From Pannonibacter sp. SL95 (GTDB lineage Bacteria > Pseudomonadota > Alphaproteobacteria > Rhizobiales > Stappiaceae): 64,000 nucleotides of DNA. Below the pieces are notes generated by a model, which was not told where the DNA came from, searched no databases, and saw only the letters and a list, made by a program, of their open reading frames with translations. How positions within the stretch are numbered: position 1 is the first letter of the stretch; every line of letters begins with the position of its first letter. The position numbers and the translations under genes are program-made. The stretch is from assembly GCF_026672425.1 (NCBI RefSeq), contig NZ_JAPPRC010000003.1:1997752-2061751 (forward strand), read 5' to 3'. Shown piece by piece: positions 18,591-28,647 of this stretch.

Positions 18591-19013
18591 ATGGCCATCG
18601 AGCGCACTTTCTCCATGATCAAGCCGGACGCAACCAAGCGCAACCTGACTGGCGCCATCACCGCCAAGCTGGAAGAAGCCGGTCTGCGCGTCGTCGCTTC
18701 CAAGCGCGTGTGGATGAGCCTGCGTCAGGCTGAAGCCTTCTACGCCGTCCACAAGGACCGTCCGTTCTTCGGCGAACTGACCGAGTTCATGTCCTCGGGC
18801 CCGACCGTTGTCCAGGTTCTGGAAGGCGAAAACGCCATCCTGAAGAACCGTGAAGTGATGGGCGCCACCAACCCGGCCAACGCCGAAGAAGGCACCATCC
18901 GCAAGCTGTTCGCCCTGTCGATCGGCGAGAACTCGGTCCACGGTTCCGACGCTCCGGAAACCGCTGCAGAAGAAATCGCGTTCTGGTTCGCCGGCAACGA
19001 GATCGTCGGCTAA
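18591..19013 (+). CDS. ndk: Nucleoside diphosphate kinase
   Basis: 140 aa from ATG 18591 ([18 protein letters not shown]). All Ndk marks are present: [11 protein letters not shown], the [11 protein letters not shown] loop, [29 protein letters not shown] and the active-site His in [12 protein letters not shown]. It transfers the gamma phosphate between nucleotides through phospho-His. It stands alone, divergent from the ABC-F gene, and is closed by a strong terminator. Confidence 0.98.
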   Translation: MAIERTFSMIKPDATKRNLTGAITAKLEEAGLRVVASKRVWMSLRQAEAFYAVHKDRPFFGELTEFMSSGPTVVQVLEGENAILKNREVMGATNPANAEEGTIRKLFALSIGENSVHGSDAPETAAEEIAFWFAGNEIVG

Positions 19014-19039
19014 TCAGCTGACATTTCTTTCGTGACAAG

Positions 19040-19068
19040 AGCCGGCTCCGCGAGGGGCCGGCTTTTTT
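19040..19068 (+). terminator. ndk rho-independent terminator
   Basis: AGCCGGC (19040-19046) pairs with GCCGGCT (19057-19063), followed by a T6 run ending at 19068. It starts 27 nt after the ndk stop codon. Confidence 0.9.
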
Positions 19069-19199
19069 CATGCTTGCACCAAGATGTTTTCCGTCTGCGA
19101 CAAACGGATACGGATTGCGACAGCATGGCGATAGGGCCGAGGGACAAATCGAGCTAGCTTGATATTGCAAATATTCGAAACAACGAATGGAGTCTTGCA

Positions 19200-19673
19200 A
19201 TGTCGATCATGCGCGACCTGACCTGTGCCGCCGCCCTTGCTGGTCTGGCCATCTGCGGCGCGCTCGCGCCCGCACTTGCCGCTGGAACCGGTGCCGGGGC
19301 GATGAAGCCTGGCCACCATTTCCTCGAGAACTGGGACCAGAATGGCGATGGCCAGGTGACCGTTGCGGAGGCGCAGAGCCGCCGGTCTGATGTCTTCGCC
19401 TCCTTTGATGCCAACGATGATGGCATGCTGGATGCAACGGAATATCTGACCTTCGATGAGGCTCGCGCCAATGATCAGGCTAACAATGGCGGACAGATGG
19501 GCAAGGGAAGGGCCGATCCCGCCGAAGGGATGCGGCTCGAGGCCAATGACATCGATGGGGACGGCAAGGTCTCCAAGGATGAGTTTCAGGCGCGTGCTGC
19601 GGACTGGATCGCCAGCATTGACCGAAACGGCGACGGAGTGGTCACGCAGGCGGATTTCGGTCCGCGCAGTTGA
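19200..19673 (+). CDS. Secreted or periplasmic EF-hand protein
   Basis: 157 aa. Signal peptide at residues 1-28 (CAAALAGLAICGALAPALAA). Four 12-residue EF-hand loops are visible: DQNGDGQVTVAE (46-57), DANDDGMLDATE (70-81), DIDGDGKVSKDE (117-128) and DRNGDGVVTQAD (141-152); the last ends in Asp rather than Glu. The first two and last two form pairs, as in calmodulin-like lobes. It probably binds calcium outside the cytoplasm; no partner gene is adjacent. The family is common and mostly uncharacterised in alphaproteobacteria. Confidence 0.88.
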   Translation: MSIMRDLTCAAALAGLAICGALAPALAAGTGAGAMKPGHHFLENWDQNGDGQVTVAEAQSRRSDVFASFDANDDGMLDATEYLTFDEARANDQANNGGQMGKGRADPAEGMRLEANDIDGDGKVSKDEFQARAADWIASIDRNGDGVVTQADFGPRS

Positions 19674-19825
19674 TTGGAGCCGTCAAGTCTCCAGCCGGCA
19701 GCCAAACTGGCACCTCGATTCTGCGCCGTCTGTTGCTTGACTTCGCTGGCACAAGGTCTGAAACCTCGGTCAACGTCGCCTGATCGGAGCTTTCGTCCGC
19801 TCAGGCACCAGCCAGCGAGTGTTTC

Positions 19826-21928
19826 ATGAACAAGCCCGCCACCATCACAGCCTTTTCCGCCTGCCCGCACGACTGTCCCTCGACCTGTGCGCTCGAGGTG
19901 GAGGTGACGGCGGAGGGGCGGATTGGCCGCCTGCGCGGGGCGCCGGACAATGACTACACGGCCGGCGTCATCTGCGCCAAGGTGGCCCGCTACACCGAGC
20001 GGCTCTATCATCCCGACCGGTTGACCCGTCCACTCCGCCGGGTGGGAGCCAAGGGTGAGGGGCGGTTCGAGCCGATCTCCTGGGACGCGGCGCTCGATCT
20101 CATCGCCGAGAAGTTCCTCGACGCCGAGGCCCGCTTCGGCACCGAGACGATCTGGCCCTATCATTATGCCGGGACCATGGGGCTGGTGCAGCGCGACGCC
20201 ATCCACCGGTTCCGCCACGCAAAAGGCACCTCGCGCCAGTTCGACAGCTTCTGCACCAACATGGCCTGGACCGGTTATGTTGCCGGCACTGGCCGGCTGT
20301 CCGGCCCCGATCCGCGCGAGATCGCCCGCGCCGACCAGGTGGTGATCTGGGGCACCAATGCGGTGGCGACGCAGGTCAACGTGATGACCCACGCGATTGC
20401 TGCCCGCAAGCAGCGTGGCGCGCGGATCATCGTCGTCGACGTCTACCGCACCGAGACCATGAAACAGGCGGATGTGGGCGTGATCGTCAAGCCGGGCAGC
20501 GATGCGGCGCTCGCCTGCGCCATCATGCATGTCCTCTTCCGCGACGGTCTTGCCGACCGGGAGTATCTTGCCCGCTACACCGACTGTCCGGATGCGCTGG
20601 AAGCGCATCTGGCGAGCCGCACGCCGGAATGGGCGGAGGCCATCTGTGGTGTGCCTGCGGCTGACATCGTCAGCCTCGCCCACATGATGGGCCAGGTGAA
20701 GAAGACCTTCTTCCGCCTCGGCTACGGCTTCACTCGCACGCGCAACGGCGCGGTGTCCATGCATGCAGCCGCCAGCATCGCCGCGGTGACGGGCTGCTGG
20801 CAGTATGAGGGCGGCGGCGCCTTCCACAACAACGGCGCGATCTACCAGCTCAACAAGGCGATGGTGGAGGCTCCCGAGCTGAAGACGGCAACACGCCTCC
20901 TCGACCAGAGCCTCGTCGGCCGGGTGCTGACCGGTGACCGCACGGCGCTGGCCGGAGGCCCGCCGGTGACGGCCATGCTGATCCAGAACACCAATCCGGT
21001 GTCCGTAGCCCCGGAGCAGCGCAAGGTGGTGGAAGGCTTTGCCCGCGAGGATCTCTTCACCGTCGTGCATGAGCAGTTCATGACCGATACCGCGCGCCAT
21101 GCCGACATCGTGCTGCCGGCGACGCAGTTCCTCGAGCATGACGACATCTACAAGGGCGGTGGCCACCAGTATCTTATCTTCGGTCCGAAGCTGACCGAGG
21201 CACCGGGCGAGGCGCGCGAGAACCTGTTCGTCATCAACGAGCTGGCCCGCCGGATCGGGGCGAAGGATCATCCCGGGTTCCACATGAGCGCACGCGAGCA
21301 TGTCGACTGGATGCTGGTCAACTCCGGCTATGGCACGCTCGCAGACCTTGAGGCCGGGCGCTGGAAGGACATGCAGCCTGAATTCGACCAGGCGCATTTC
21401 CTGAAAGGCTTCGGCCATGCGGACGGCAAGTTCCATTTCCGCGTCGACTGGGCTGCGACGCTGGCCCCGAACCGGCCCGAGGACGGCAAGGCGCTCGGAC
21501 CGGTGGCCACCATGCCGGAGCTGCCCGACTACTGGGATGCGGTCGAGCGGGCTGACATCGACCATCCCTTCCGCCTCGTGACGGCACCGGCGCGCTCGTT
21601 CCTCAACTCGACCTTCTCCGAGACCCCGGGCTCGGTGAAGAAGGAGGGGGGACGGCCCGAGGTCTGGCTGACGGCACAGGACGCCGCGAAGGCCGGCGTG
21701 GCCGACGGCGACAAGGTGGTGATGGGCAACGCGCGCGGCGAGGTCGTCCTGCACGCCCGGGTGATCGAGGGGCTGGTGCAGGGGACGGTGATCTCTGAAG
21801 GGTTGTGGCCCAACTCCGCCTTCGAGACCGGCTGCGGCATCAACACCCTGACGGGCGCCGACCCGGTTGCCCCTTACGGCGGCGCCGCGTTCCACGACAC
21901 AGCTGTCTGGATCCGCAAGAAAAGCTGA
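19826..21928 (+). CDS. Molybdopterin oxidoreductase (DMSO reductase superfamily)
   Basis: 700 aa, one chain with no Tat signal, so cytoplasmic. An N-terminal 4Fe-4S motif is seen, CPHDCPSTC plus a distal Cys in GVICAKVARYTERL. Next come the molybdopterin domains (TIWPYHYAGTMGLVQ, ADQVVIWGTNAVATQVN, KPGSDAALACAI) and the C-terminal dinucleotide-binding barrel (VWLTAQDAAKAGVADGDKVV, GVISEGLWPNSAFE-type region). The Cys in DSFCTNMA is a possible metal ligand, which is inference. Substrate is unknown; related proteins are annotated as formate dehydrogenase or generic oxidoreductase. Mo-cofactor genes moaC and moeA lie nearby. Confidence 0.9.
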   Translation: MNKPATITAFSACPHDCPSTCALEVEVTAEGRIGRLRGAPDNDYTAGVICAKVARYTERLYHPDRLTRPLRRVGAKGEGRFEPISWDAALDLIAEKFLDAEARFGTETIWPYHYAGTMGLVQRDAIHRFRHAKGTSRQFDSFCTNMAWTGYVAGTGRLSGPDPREIARADQVVIWGTNAVATQVNVMTHAIAARKQRGARIIVVDVYRTETMKQADVGVIVKPGSDAALACAIMHVLFRDGLADREYLARYTDCPDALEAHLASRTPEWAEAICGVPAADIVSLAHMMGQVKKTFFRLGYGFTRTRNGAVSMHAAASIAAVTGCWQYEGGGAFHNNGAIYQLNKAMVEAPELKTATRLLDQSLVGRVLTGDRTALAGGPPVTAMLIQNTNPVSVAPEQRKVVEGFAREDLFTVVHEQFMTDTARHADIVLPATQFLEHDDIYKGGGHQYLIFGPKLTEAPGEARENLFVINELARRIGAKDHPGFHMSAREHVDWMLVNSGYGTLADLEAGRWKDMQPEFDQAHFLKGFGHADGKFHFRVDWAATLAPNRPEDGKALGPVATMPELPDYWDAVERADIDHPFRLVTAPARSFLNSTFSETPGSVKKEGGRPEVWLTAQDAAKAGVADGDKVVMGNARGEVVLHARVIEGLVQGTVISEGLWPNSAFETGCGINTLTGADPVAPYGGAAFHDTAVWIRKKS

Positions 21929-21947
21929 CTTCAATGCGAATGAAATA

Positions 21948-21986
21948 ATATCAATTGCAATGATATATTCTCATTGCAATTGATAT
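21948..21986. promoter_or_regulatory. Perfect 16-bp inverted repeat in a convergent gap (Fur-like or hairpin)
   Basis: ATATCAATTGCAATGA (21948-21963) and its exact complement (21971-21986) flank TATATTC. It is AT-rich in a GC-rich neighbourhood. The centre reads TGAGAATATATCATT on the minus strand, similar to a Fur half-site pair. The two flanking genes both end here, so it regulates neither start. It could be a terminator-like hairpin or the control site of an unseen transcript. Confidence 0.5.
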
Positions 21987-22092
21987 GATGAACTGTTGAT
22001 GTTTTTCAGGTTTTTAGGCTGGTGATAGCTTTGTCTCTTCGGGCGTGTTTTCGTATGACTCGCGGAGTGAAGGGCTTATCGGCTCATTCCGT

Positions 22093-23001
22093 TCAACGGC
22101 TGTCTGTCGATATCCGCATGCTCTGTGCGATCCCGGCAAATCGCTCCGGGTCATCCAGTTGCAGGATCGGCTGGTTGCGCTTGCGGAAATAGGGCGGCTG
22201 ACGCAGGTAACGGACGTCAGATCCCTCAATGTTGACGTCTCCCGCGCCGGCGAAGGCGGGTGGAAGCAGTGTCATCTGCTGCGCAAGGGAAGGATCCTGG
22301 TCAAGACTGTCCCGGACTGCCCGCGTGAACATGCCCGGTCCGGTCAGCTGCAGGATCGCCGACTTCGGAGTGCTGAAGGAGCGGTTGGCGTAGGCGTCGG
22401 CAAACTCGCAAATGTAGGCGATCGTACGGGCCAGGAACGGATGCTGCGGGGCAAATCCGAAGGCCCATTGCGCGATGTAATGTCCGGGCAGGGGCATGAG
22501 GTCCAGCGTCTGGCGGCTCGGCAAGACCGTGCATTCGCTGTGCTCATGCGACAGGAAGGCGGTGCTGTCCGGCGCGTGAAGCGAGCGGATCGGGACGGTC
22601 ACGGCCTTGTTGATGTCGAAGTAATAGCCGCCGCGTTCGTGAAGAAGGCAATAGCGGAAAATGTCAGCCCGCATGGGACCGAACTGCGCACCGCGGTAGA
22701 TCGCGTGGACGGGATGATGCCCCCAGCTCTCTGCCATGTAGGCATCGCGCTCGGTGCGGTCCATCAAGACAAACCGAAGGTCTTGGTTGTCCTTACGAAA
22801 TCTTTCGAGCGCCCGCAGGTGCCGCCGGCCGAACAGGTTTTCTTCCCAGGTCTGGTAGACGACCGGAGGTATGCTGAACTCCTTTGCGGAAGCCGCGGCT
22901 TTTGAGTTGGAAACGACATCGGAAAGCGGAGCTAACGGGTAGTCAAAAACTCGGGCTCTAATGTATTTTGTACGCTTTAATAGGGATTGCTTGAATCGCA
23001 T
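22093..23001 (-). CDS. Glycosyltransferase family 32-like protein
   Basis: 302 aa from ATG 23001 (MRFKQSLLKRTKYIRARVFD); an in-frame TTG at 23010 is less likely. GT32-type features: IPPVVYQTWEENLFGRRHL near residue 45, FGPMRADIFRYCLLHERGG, then YYFDINKAVTV in place of the usual DxD sugar-nucleotide motif (D-x-N here). LTGPGMFTRAV lies further on. Members add sugars to lipids or polysaccharides. Acceptor unknown. AT-richer leader and isolated position between the Mo enzyme and moeA suggest a later arrival. Confidence 0.8.
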   Translation of the reverse strand: MRFKQSLLKRTKYIRARVFDYPLAPLSDVVSNSKAAASAKEFSIPPVVYQTWEENLFGRRHLRALERFRKDNQDLRFVLMDRTERDAYMAESWGHHPVHAIYRGAQFGPMRADIFRYCLLHERGGYYFDINKAVTVPIRSLHAPDSTAFLSHEHSECTVLPSRQTLDLMPLPGHYIAQWAFGFAPQHPFLARTIAYICEFADAYANRSFSTPKSAILQLTGPGMFTRAVRDSLDQDPSLAQQMTLLPPAFAGAGDVNIEGSDVRYLRQPPYFRKRNQPILQLDDPERFAGIAQSMRISTDSR

Positions 23002-23007
23002 TTCGGT

Positions 23008-23053
23008 CAATCTGGTTTATTGATGGATCAAGCCATGGTCCGTAACCAGATTG
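23008..23053. promoter_or_regulatory. 10-bp inverted repeat before the glycosyltransferase gene
   Basis: CAATCTGGTT (23008-23017) and AACCAGATTG (23044-23053) are perfect inverted copies separated by 26 bp, just upstream of the ATG at 23001. It could be an operator or a 5'-leader hairpin. Nothing else is evident in the 150-bp gap. Confidence 0.45.
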
Positions 23054-23151
23054 GTTTAGTATTACGGAAGCATAACCTGAACAGGACGTGGAAATGCCTG
23101 CCCAAGTTGACCGGAATGTGGCAGCGACAACGCGCTTGGGGGGGGATCGAC

Positions 23152-24354
23152 CTAGAGCTCGAGAATATCGACGGTCGTGCCCGCCGCCAAAGCAGGTGCA
23201 TGGGGTGGCCGGATGATCAGGGCGCCGGAGGCGGCCAGAAGCCCGAGCATGGAACTGTCCTGCCGGTCAAAGGGCGTGACGCTGCGGGTGCCGTCGGGAT
23301 GGGTGGTGAGACGGGCACGCAGGTAGTCCTGGCGCTGGTCATTCGCCGGCACGGGCGCGGTCAGCGTTGCCGTCGTCTGGCCCGTGCCGTCCGGCTGGCC
23401 TGTCAGGCGATAGAGCAGAGGGCGCAGGAACAGGAGCGCGCAGACAAGGCTCGACACCGGGTTGCCCGGCAGGCCAAGCACTTTCGTGCGGCCGAGATGA
23501 CCGGCCATCAGCGGCTTGCCCGGCCGCATGGCGATCTTCCAGAACGCCAGCTCCATGCCCTCGCTGCCCAGCACCGACTGCACCAGATCGTGATCGCCGA
23601 CGGAGGCGCCGCCGAGCGTCACCAGCACATCGGCCCCGGCGGCGATGCCCTCGCGCACCTTGAGGGCGATGGCAGTCGGGTCATCGGCGGCAATGCCGAG
23701 ATCCAGCGGGCGGCCGCCGCAATCCTCGACAAGAGCGGCGACGCCGCAGTGGTTGGAGGCGATGATCTGGTCCGGGCCAGGCGTTTGCCCGGGCGGCACC
23801 AGCTCGTCACCCGTGGCAATGATGGCGACCAGGGGCTTGCGCCAGACGGGAAGGGCGGCGTGGTTCATGGCGGCGGCCAGTGCCAGTGCCTTGAAGTCGA
23901 GCCGGGTTCCGGCACTCAGCAGCACGTCGCCTTGCGAGAAGTCGAGACCGGCCGGGCGCACGAACTGGCCAGCGCGCACCGGCTCCAGAACCGTGAGGCT
24001 CGCCTCGCTGCGGCTGGCGTTTTCCTGGATCAGGATGCTGTCGGCGCCAGCGGGAACGGGAGCGCCGGTGAAGATCCGCACCGCTTCAGCCGGACCGACC
24101 GTGCCGGAGAAGCCGTGGCCGGCGGGGGCCTCGCCGATGACGGTCAGCCGGGCGCCTGCGGCGGCCGCATCGGCGGCGCGCAGGGCATAGCCGTCCATGG
24201 CGGAAGCCGGGAAGGGGGGCTGGGTGCGCCGGGCCGCCAGATCGGCCGCCAGCACCCGGCCGTTGGCCGCGGCAACCGGCACAGGCTCAACACCGAGCGG
24301 CACGACGCCGGACAGGAGTTTGGCGCGGGCATCCTCAACCGGCATCAGGCTCAT
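23152..24354 (-). CDS. moeA: Molybdopterin molybdenumtransferase MoeA
   Basis: 400 aa. MoeA layout: N-terminal domain with PFPASAMDGYAL, then domain II with IFTGAPVPAGADSILIQE, the MoCF-binding domain III (IIATGDELVPPGQ, VTLGGASVGDHDLVQ, ALLRPGKPLMAG-like KIAMRPGKPLMAG) and a C-terminal beta barrel. It inserts molybdate into adenylylated molybdopterin. It lies 45 bp after moaC in the trpD-trpC-moaC-moeA string. The nearby molybdopterin oxidoreductase would use the cofactor. Confidence 0.96.
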   Translation of the reverse strand: MSLMPVEDARAKLLSGVVPLGVEPVPVAAANGRVLAADLAARRTQPPFPASAMDGYALRAADAAAAGARLTVIGEAPAGHGFSGTVGPAEAVRIFTGAPVPAGADSILIQENASRSEASLTVLEPVRAGQFVRPAGLDFSQGDVLLSAGTRLDFKALALAAAMNHAALPVWRKPLVAIIATGDELVPPGQTPGPDQIIASNHCGVAALVEDCGGRPLDLGIAADDPTAIALKVREGIAAGADVLVTLGGASVGDHDLVQSVLGSEGMELAFWKIAMRPGKPLMAGHLGRTKVLGLPGNPVSSLVCALLFLRPLLYRLTGQPDGTGQTTATLTAPVPANDQRQDYLRARLTTHPDGTRSVTPFDRQDSSMLGLLAASGALIIRPPHAPALAAGTTVDILEL

Positions 24355-24399
24355 GGCGTCAGCTCCTCGCGAGGGGTGGGTGCCCTGTGCAGGGGCAGG

Positions 24400-24894
24400 T
24401 CAGGTCTCGTCGGCGCGCCAGTCGCCGGAGCGTCCGCCGCTCTTTTCCATCAGCCGGATGTTGCCGATGACCATGCCGCGATCGACGGCCTTGGCCATGT
24501 CGTAGATCGTCAGGCAGGCGACGGAACACGCGGTGAGCGCTTCCATCTCGACGCCGGTCTGGCCGGTGACGCGGACCGACGCGGTGACGACGAGGCCGGG
24601 CAGGGAGGGATCCGGCTCGATGTCGACGGCAACCTTGGTGATCAGCAGCGGATGGCAGAGTGGGATCAGCTCATGTGTGCGCTTGGCGGCCATGATGCCG
24701 GCAAGCCGCGCCGTGCCGATGACATCGCCCTTCTTGGCGTTGCCGTCGAGGATGAGCTGCAGGGTTTCCGGCGCCATGCGGATTTCGCCCTGCACCCGCG
24801 CCTCGCGCCGGGTCACGGCCTTGTCGGCCACATCCACCATGTTGGCGGTGCCGGCCGCGTCAATATGGGTCAGGTGATCCTGGTCGCCGGCCAT
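24400..24894 (-). CDS. moaC: Cyclic pyranopterin monophosphate synthase MoaC
   Basis: 164 aa, the standard length. Motifs: [14 protein letters not shown] near the N-terminus, [45 protein letters not shown] and KSGGRSGDW. It converts 3',8-cH2GTP, made by MoaA, to cPMP in molybdenum cofactor synthesis. The start codon is 3 nt from the trpC stop, so it is coupled to the tryptophan genes, a conserved Rhizobiales arrangement. Confidence 0.97.
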   Translation of the reverse strand: MAGDQDHLTHIDAAGTANMVDVADKAVTRREARVQGEIRMAPETLQLILDGNAKKGDVIGTARLAGIMAAKRTHELIPLCHPLLITKVAVDIEPDPSLPGLVVTASVRVTGQTGVEMEALTACSVACLTIYDMAKAVDRGMVIGNIRLMEKSGGRSGDWRADET

Positions 24895-24897
24895 GGG

Positions 24898-25704
24898 TCA
24901 GGCCGCTTCCGGGCTACGAGCCAGCAGCGTGCGGGTGGCGCTTGCCACGTCTTCCTGCCGCATCAGGCTTTCGCCGATGAGGAAGGTGGAAATGCGCGCC
25001 GCCCTCATGCGGGCAAGGTCCGGCGGGGTGAACAGACCCGATTCGCCGACGATGATCCGGTCGTCCGGGATCATCGGCGCCAGGCGTTCGCTTGTCTCCA
25101 GCGACACCTCGAAGGTCTTCAGGTTGCGGTTGTTGATGCCCATCAGCGGCGAGGCAAGCTTCAGCGCCCGCTCCAGCTCTGCCTCGTCGTGGACTTCCAA
25201 AAGCACGTCCATGCCGAGGTCGAAGGCGGCATCCTCGAGATCCTTCGCCAGCGCGTCATCGACGGCGGCGAGGATGATCAGGATGCAGTCGGCACCCCAG
25301 GCGCGGGCCTCGGCCACCTGATAGGTGTCGTAGAGAAAATCCTTGCGCAGCGCCGGCAGCGTCACGGCCGCCCGGGCCGCGGTGAGATAGTCCGGGTGGC
25401 CCTGGAAGGAGGGCGTGTCGGTGAGCACCGACAGGCAGGCCGCGCCGCCGGCCTCATAGGCGCGGGCCAGCGCCGGGGGATCGAAGTCGGCACGGATCAG
25501 GCCCTTCGACGGGCTTGCCTTCTTGATCTCGGCAATGAGGGCATAGTCGCCGGCGTCGAGCTTGGCCCGGATCGCCCGGGCAAAGCCGCGAGGGGCCTCG
25601 ACGGTGCTTGCCGCATCCAGCAGGCTGGCGAGCGGGCGCCGAGCCTTGGCGGCGGCGATTTCCTCGCGCTTGTAGGCCTCGATGCGGGTGAGAATGTCAG
25701 CCAT
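24898..25704 (-). CDS. trpC: Indole-3-glycerol phosphate synthase TrpC
   Basis: 268 aa from ATG 25704 ([20 protein letters not shown]); the frame extends upstream into non-homologous sequence. TIM-barrel signature [13 protein letters not shown] (catalytic Lys), [38 protein letters not shown] and VGESGLFTP. It closes the indole ring in tryptophan synthesis. It is monofunctional, without the TrpF domain fused in enterics. Four nt separate it from trpD. Confidence 0.97.
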   Translation of the reverse strand: MADILTRIEAYKREEIAAAKARRPLASLLDAASTVEAPRGFARAIRAKLDAGDYALIAEIKKASPSKGLIRADFDPPALARAYEAGGAACLSVLTDTPSFQGHPDYLTAARAAVTLPALRKDFLYDTYQVAEARAWGADCILIILAAVDDALAKDLEDAAFDLGMDVLLEVHDEAELERALKLASPLMGINNRNLKTFEVSLETSERLAPMIPDDRIIVGESGLFTPPDLARMRAARISTFLIGESLMRQEDVASATRTLLARSPEAA

Positions 25705-25708
25705 AGTC

Positions 25709-26722
25709 TTATCCGTTGGAGACGGCCACGAGGCGCTCGAGCCGGTCGAGCGCGTCGCCGCTGTCGAGCGAGCGGGCGGCCAGTGCCACGCCTTCAGGCA
25801 GGGTCGCGACCTTGCCGGCAACGATCAGCGAAGCGGCGGCGTTGATGAGCACCACATCGCGGTAGGGGTTTTTGGCCCCGGCGAGCACGGCGCGCAGGGC
25901 TGCCGCGTTTTCCTCCGGCGTGCCGCCCTTCAAGTCCTCGAAGCGGGCGGCCGGCAGGCCGGCATCGGCCGGGGTGATGGTGAAGGTCCGGACCACGCCG
26001 TCCTTCAGCTCGGCCACCTCAGTCGGGCCCGTCGTGGTGATCTCGTCCATGCCGTCGGAGCCATGCACGATCCAGACATGCTCGGAGCCGAGGTTCTTCA
26101 GCACATGGGCAATCGGCTCAACCCAGCGGCCGTCGAAGACACCCGTCATCTGGCGCTTCACGCCGGCCGGATTGGAGAGGGGGCCGAGCAGGTTGAAGAT
26201 CGTGCGCGTGCCCAGCTCAATGCGGGTCGGCCCCACATGCTTCATAGCTGCATGGTGCAGCGGGGCAAACATGAAGCCGATGCCGGCCTCATTGACGCAG
26301 GCCGAGATCCGCTCCGGGCCGATGTCGATGTTGACGCCGAGCTGGACGAGGGCTTCGGACGAGCCGGACTTGGAGGAGAGCGAGCGGTTGCCGTGCTTGG
26401 CCACTTTCACCCCGCAGCCCGCGACGACAAGGGCGGCGCAGGTGGAGATGTTGTAGCTGCCCGTGGCATCGCCGCCGGTGCCGACGATGTCGATGGCATC
26501 GGCCGGGGCTGCAACCGGCAGCATGCGCGCGCGCATGGAGGCGACGGCGCCGGTGACCTCGTCCACCGTCTCGCCGCGCAGGCGCAGGCCCATCAGGAAG
26601 CCGCCGAGCTGCGAAGGGGTTGCCTCGCCCGACAGGATGACGTCGAACGCGGCCCTTGCGTCTTCGCGCGAGAGCGCCTCTCCGTCAGCGATCCGGGCGA
26701 TATAGGCCTTGAAATTGCTCAT
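25709..26722 (-). CDS. trpD: Anthranilate phosphoribosyltransferase TrpD
   Basis: 337 aa. PRPP and metal motifs [52 protein letters not shown] and [17 protein letters not shown] region, all in the expected order. It transfers phosphoribose to anthranilate, and is separate from TrpG. It is preceded by ppiD (35-bp gap) and followed by trpC. Confidence 0.97.
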   Translation of the reverse strand: MSNFKAYIARIADGEALSREDARAAFDVILSGEATPSQLGGFLMGLRLRGETVDEVTGAVASMRARMLPVAAPADAIDIVGTGGDATGSYNISTCAALVVAGCGVKVAKHGNRSLSSKSGSSEALVQLGVNIDIGPERISACVNEAGIGFMFAPLHHAAMKHVGPTRIELGTRTIFNLLGPLSNPAGVKRQMTGVFDGRWVEPIAHVLKNLGSEHVWIVHGSDGMDEITTTGPTEVAELKDGVVRTFTITPADAGLPAARFEDLKGGTPEENAAALRAVLAGAKNPYRDVVLINAAASLIVAGKVATLPEGVALAARSLDSGDALDRLERLVAVSNG

Positions 26723-26757
26723 GAGTAGGTCTCTCGGGCGAAAGCGTGTTGCGGCTG

Positions 26758-28647
26758 TTACTGGGTCTGGCTCGTGCCGATGACCTGCTGGATGCCGGCC
26801 TGGTTGATTTCGACGCCCTTGGCCTTCTGGACTTCGGCCACAAGCTGGTTGAGCAGCGAATCCTGCAGCTGCCGGGTGATCTGCTCGTCGATCGGTTTGA
26901 TCTCCTCGGCCTCGACGAAGAACGCCGGAGTGGCGATGCTGTCGACCACGAGGACGATGCGGTTGCCGTTGGTTCCAGCAGCTTCCACCACCGTGCCGGC
27001 GGGGCCGGCAAAGGCTTCGCTGGCGGTCGCGGCGGGCAGGTCATCGGTTGCCAGATTGCGCTTGATCGCGGCGTCGGTCTTGATCGCAAGGCCCTTCTCG
27101 GCGGCAATCGCCTCCAGCGTCTCGCCCTTGCGCAGGCGGTCGGCATAGGACAGCGACAGTTCGCCGAGCAGCTTGTCCCGTTCGGCGGCAAGCCATGCCG
27201 AAACGACAGCGGGACGGACTTCGGCAAGGTCACGGTCGCGGGCCGGGGTCACGCCGGTGACTTCGAACCAGAGATAGCCGCGCTGGCCGGAAGCCAGGAC
27301 GTCGTTTTCCATGCCGACGTCGCTCTCGAAGGCCTTGGCAAGAAGCTCGGGGTTCTCGGGCAGGGTGACGGCGGTGCCGCTGGCATCCTTGCCTGTGCTG
27401 TCGACCGCAGCGATGGTGGTCGGCGTCAGGCTGAAACGCGTGCCGATCTCGGCGAGGGTGGTGCCTCCGGCCCGGGCGTCTTCGATTTCGTCATGCAGAT
27501 CCATGACGTCTTCTTCAGCTGCGGCAAGCGCAAGGGCGGCCTTGATCTCGGCCTTGACCTCATCGAACGGCCGGGTTGCTGCCGGAACGATCTCGGCAAC
27601 CTCGAGGATGAGGGTGCTGAACCGGCCCTTGACCGGCTGCGGCAGAACGCCCTGCGCCGCGGCGAAGGCCGCTTCGGCGACTGCCGGGTCGAGGAGCTTG
27701 TCCTTCGCCAGCAGCCCAAGGTCCACGTCGGTGTCCTTGAGGTTCCGCGCGGCCATCAGGTCCGCGAAGGTCTTGCCGGCCGCAAGTTCTGCAGCAGCAG
27801 CTTCGGCAGCGGCCGAATCGGTGAAGGGGATCTGGCGCACCCGGCGGCGTTCGTCGGTGCGATAGCGGGTGATCGTGCGATCATATTCGGCACGAGCCGC
27901 CTCGTCGGTCACCGCGTCGGCCTTGGCAAGGCTTGCCGGGGTCAGTTCAAGCAGCGTCAAGGCGCGCAGTTCCGGCGCCCGGAAATCGGCCTTGCGCGCT
28001 TCGTAGAACGTGGCAAGGGCCGCGTCATCGGGCTCCGCCAGTACGCCGAGGCTTTCCGGGGTCAGAACCAGATAGCGTGCCGAGCGGGTTTCGTTCTGGA
28101 ACACGTTGACGGCTTCCAGCATGGTCCTGGGCGCTGACATCGCGCCGGAGATGCCCTCGGCGATCTGCATGCGCTCAAAGGTCAGGCGCTGGTCGGTGAC
28201 GAACTGCTCTTCGCGGATTCCGTTGCTGCGCAGGAGTTCCAGCAGAAGGTTGCGGTCATATTTGCCGCTGCGCTGGAAACTCGGGTTGGCCTGGATCGCC
28301 TTGGCCAGCTCTTCGTTCGACAGGCCGATGTTCATGGCATTGGCTTCGTCGTTCATGGCCGCGTCGGCGATGAGACGTCCAAGGACTTGCTGCGGAATGC
28401 CGAACTGTGCGCCTTCCGTCGTGGACAGCGGCCTGCCGATCTGACGGCCAATACGGTCGAGTTCCTGGCGGTAGGTCCGCTCGAATTCGATCAGGGAAAC
28501 TTCGGCATTGCCGACCTTGGCAGCGGTCGTCGTCTGGAAGCCACGGAACACGTCCGCGATCCCCCAGGCAGCAAAGCTGAGGACGAGGACGAACAGGAAA
28601 ATCTTGGCAACCCAGGTGCCGGCGCCCTTGCGCAGCGCGTCGAGCAT
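26758..28647 (-). CDS. ppiD: PpiD-like membrane-anchored periplasmic folding factor
   Basis: 629 aa from ATG 28647 ([20 protein letters not shown]), chosen because the next residues form the single N-terminal TM helix [17 protein letters not shown]. Then a SurA_N-like domain ([20 protein letters not shown]) and a parvulin-type region around residues 250-400 ([38 protein letters not shown]), followed by a long helical tail. It assists folding of exported proteins near SecYEG. Placement before trpD and divergent from tpiA-secG is the usual Rhizobiales order. Confidence 0.9.
   Translation of the reverse strand: MLDALRKGAGTWVAKIFLFVLVLSFAAWGIADVFRGFQTTTAAKVGNAEVSLIEFERTYRQELDRIGRQIGRPLSTTEGAQFGIPQQVLGRLIADAAMNDEANAMNIGLSNEELAKAIQANPSFQRSGKYDRNLLLELLRSNGIREEQFVTDQRLTFERMQIAEGISGAMSAPRTMLEAVNVFQNETRSARYLVLTPESLGVLAEPDDAALATFYEARKADFRAPELRALTLLELTPASLAKADAVTDEAARAEYDRTITRYRTDERRRVRQIPFTDSAAAEAAAAELAAGKTFADLMAARNLKDTDVDLGLLAKDKLLDPAVAEAAFAAAQGVLPQPVKGRFSTLILEVAEIVPAATRPFDEVKAEIKAALALAAAEEDVMDLHDEIEDARAGGTTLAEIGTRFSLTPTTIAAVDSTGKDASGTAVTLPENPELLAKAFESDVGMENDVLASGQRGYLWFEVTGVTPARDRDLAEVRPAVVSAWLAAERDKLLGELSLSYADRLRKGETLEAIAAEKGLAIKTDAAIKRNLATDDLPAATASEAFAGPAGTVVEAAGTNGNRIVLVVDSIATPAFFVEAEEIKPIDEQITRQLQDSLLNQLVAEVQKAKGVEINQAGIQQVIGTSQTQ

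Noticed and set aside
19586..21934. A 782-aa minus-strand frame opposite the molybdopterin oxidoreductase
   Set aside because: The plus-strand frame has the full family motif set; the antisense frame is compositional.
22987..25845. A 952-aa open frame on the plus strand opposite moeA, moaC and trpC
   Set aside because: It is antisense to three well-supported genes, has Gly/Arg/His-rich composition typical of GC-rich shadow frames and matches no family.
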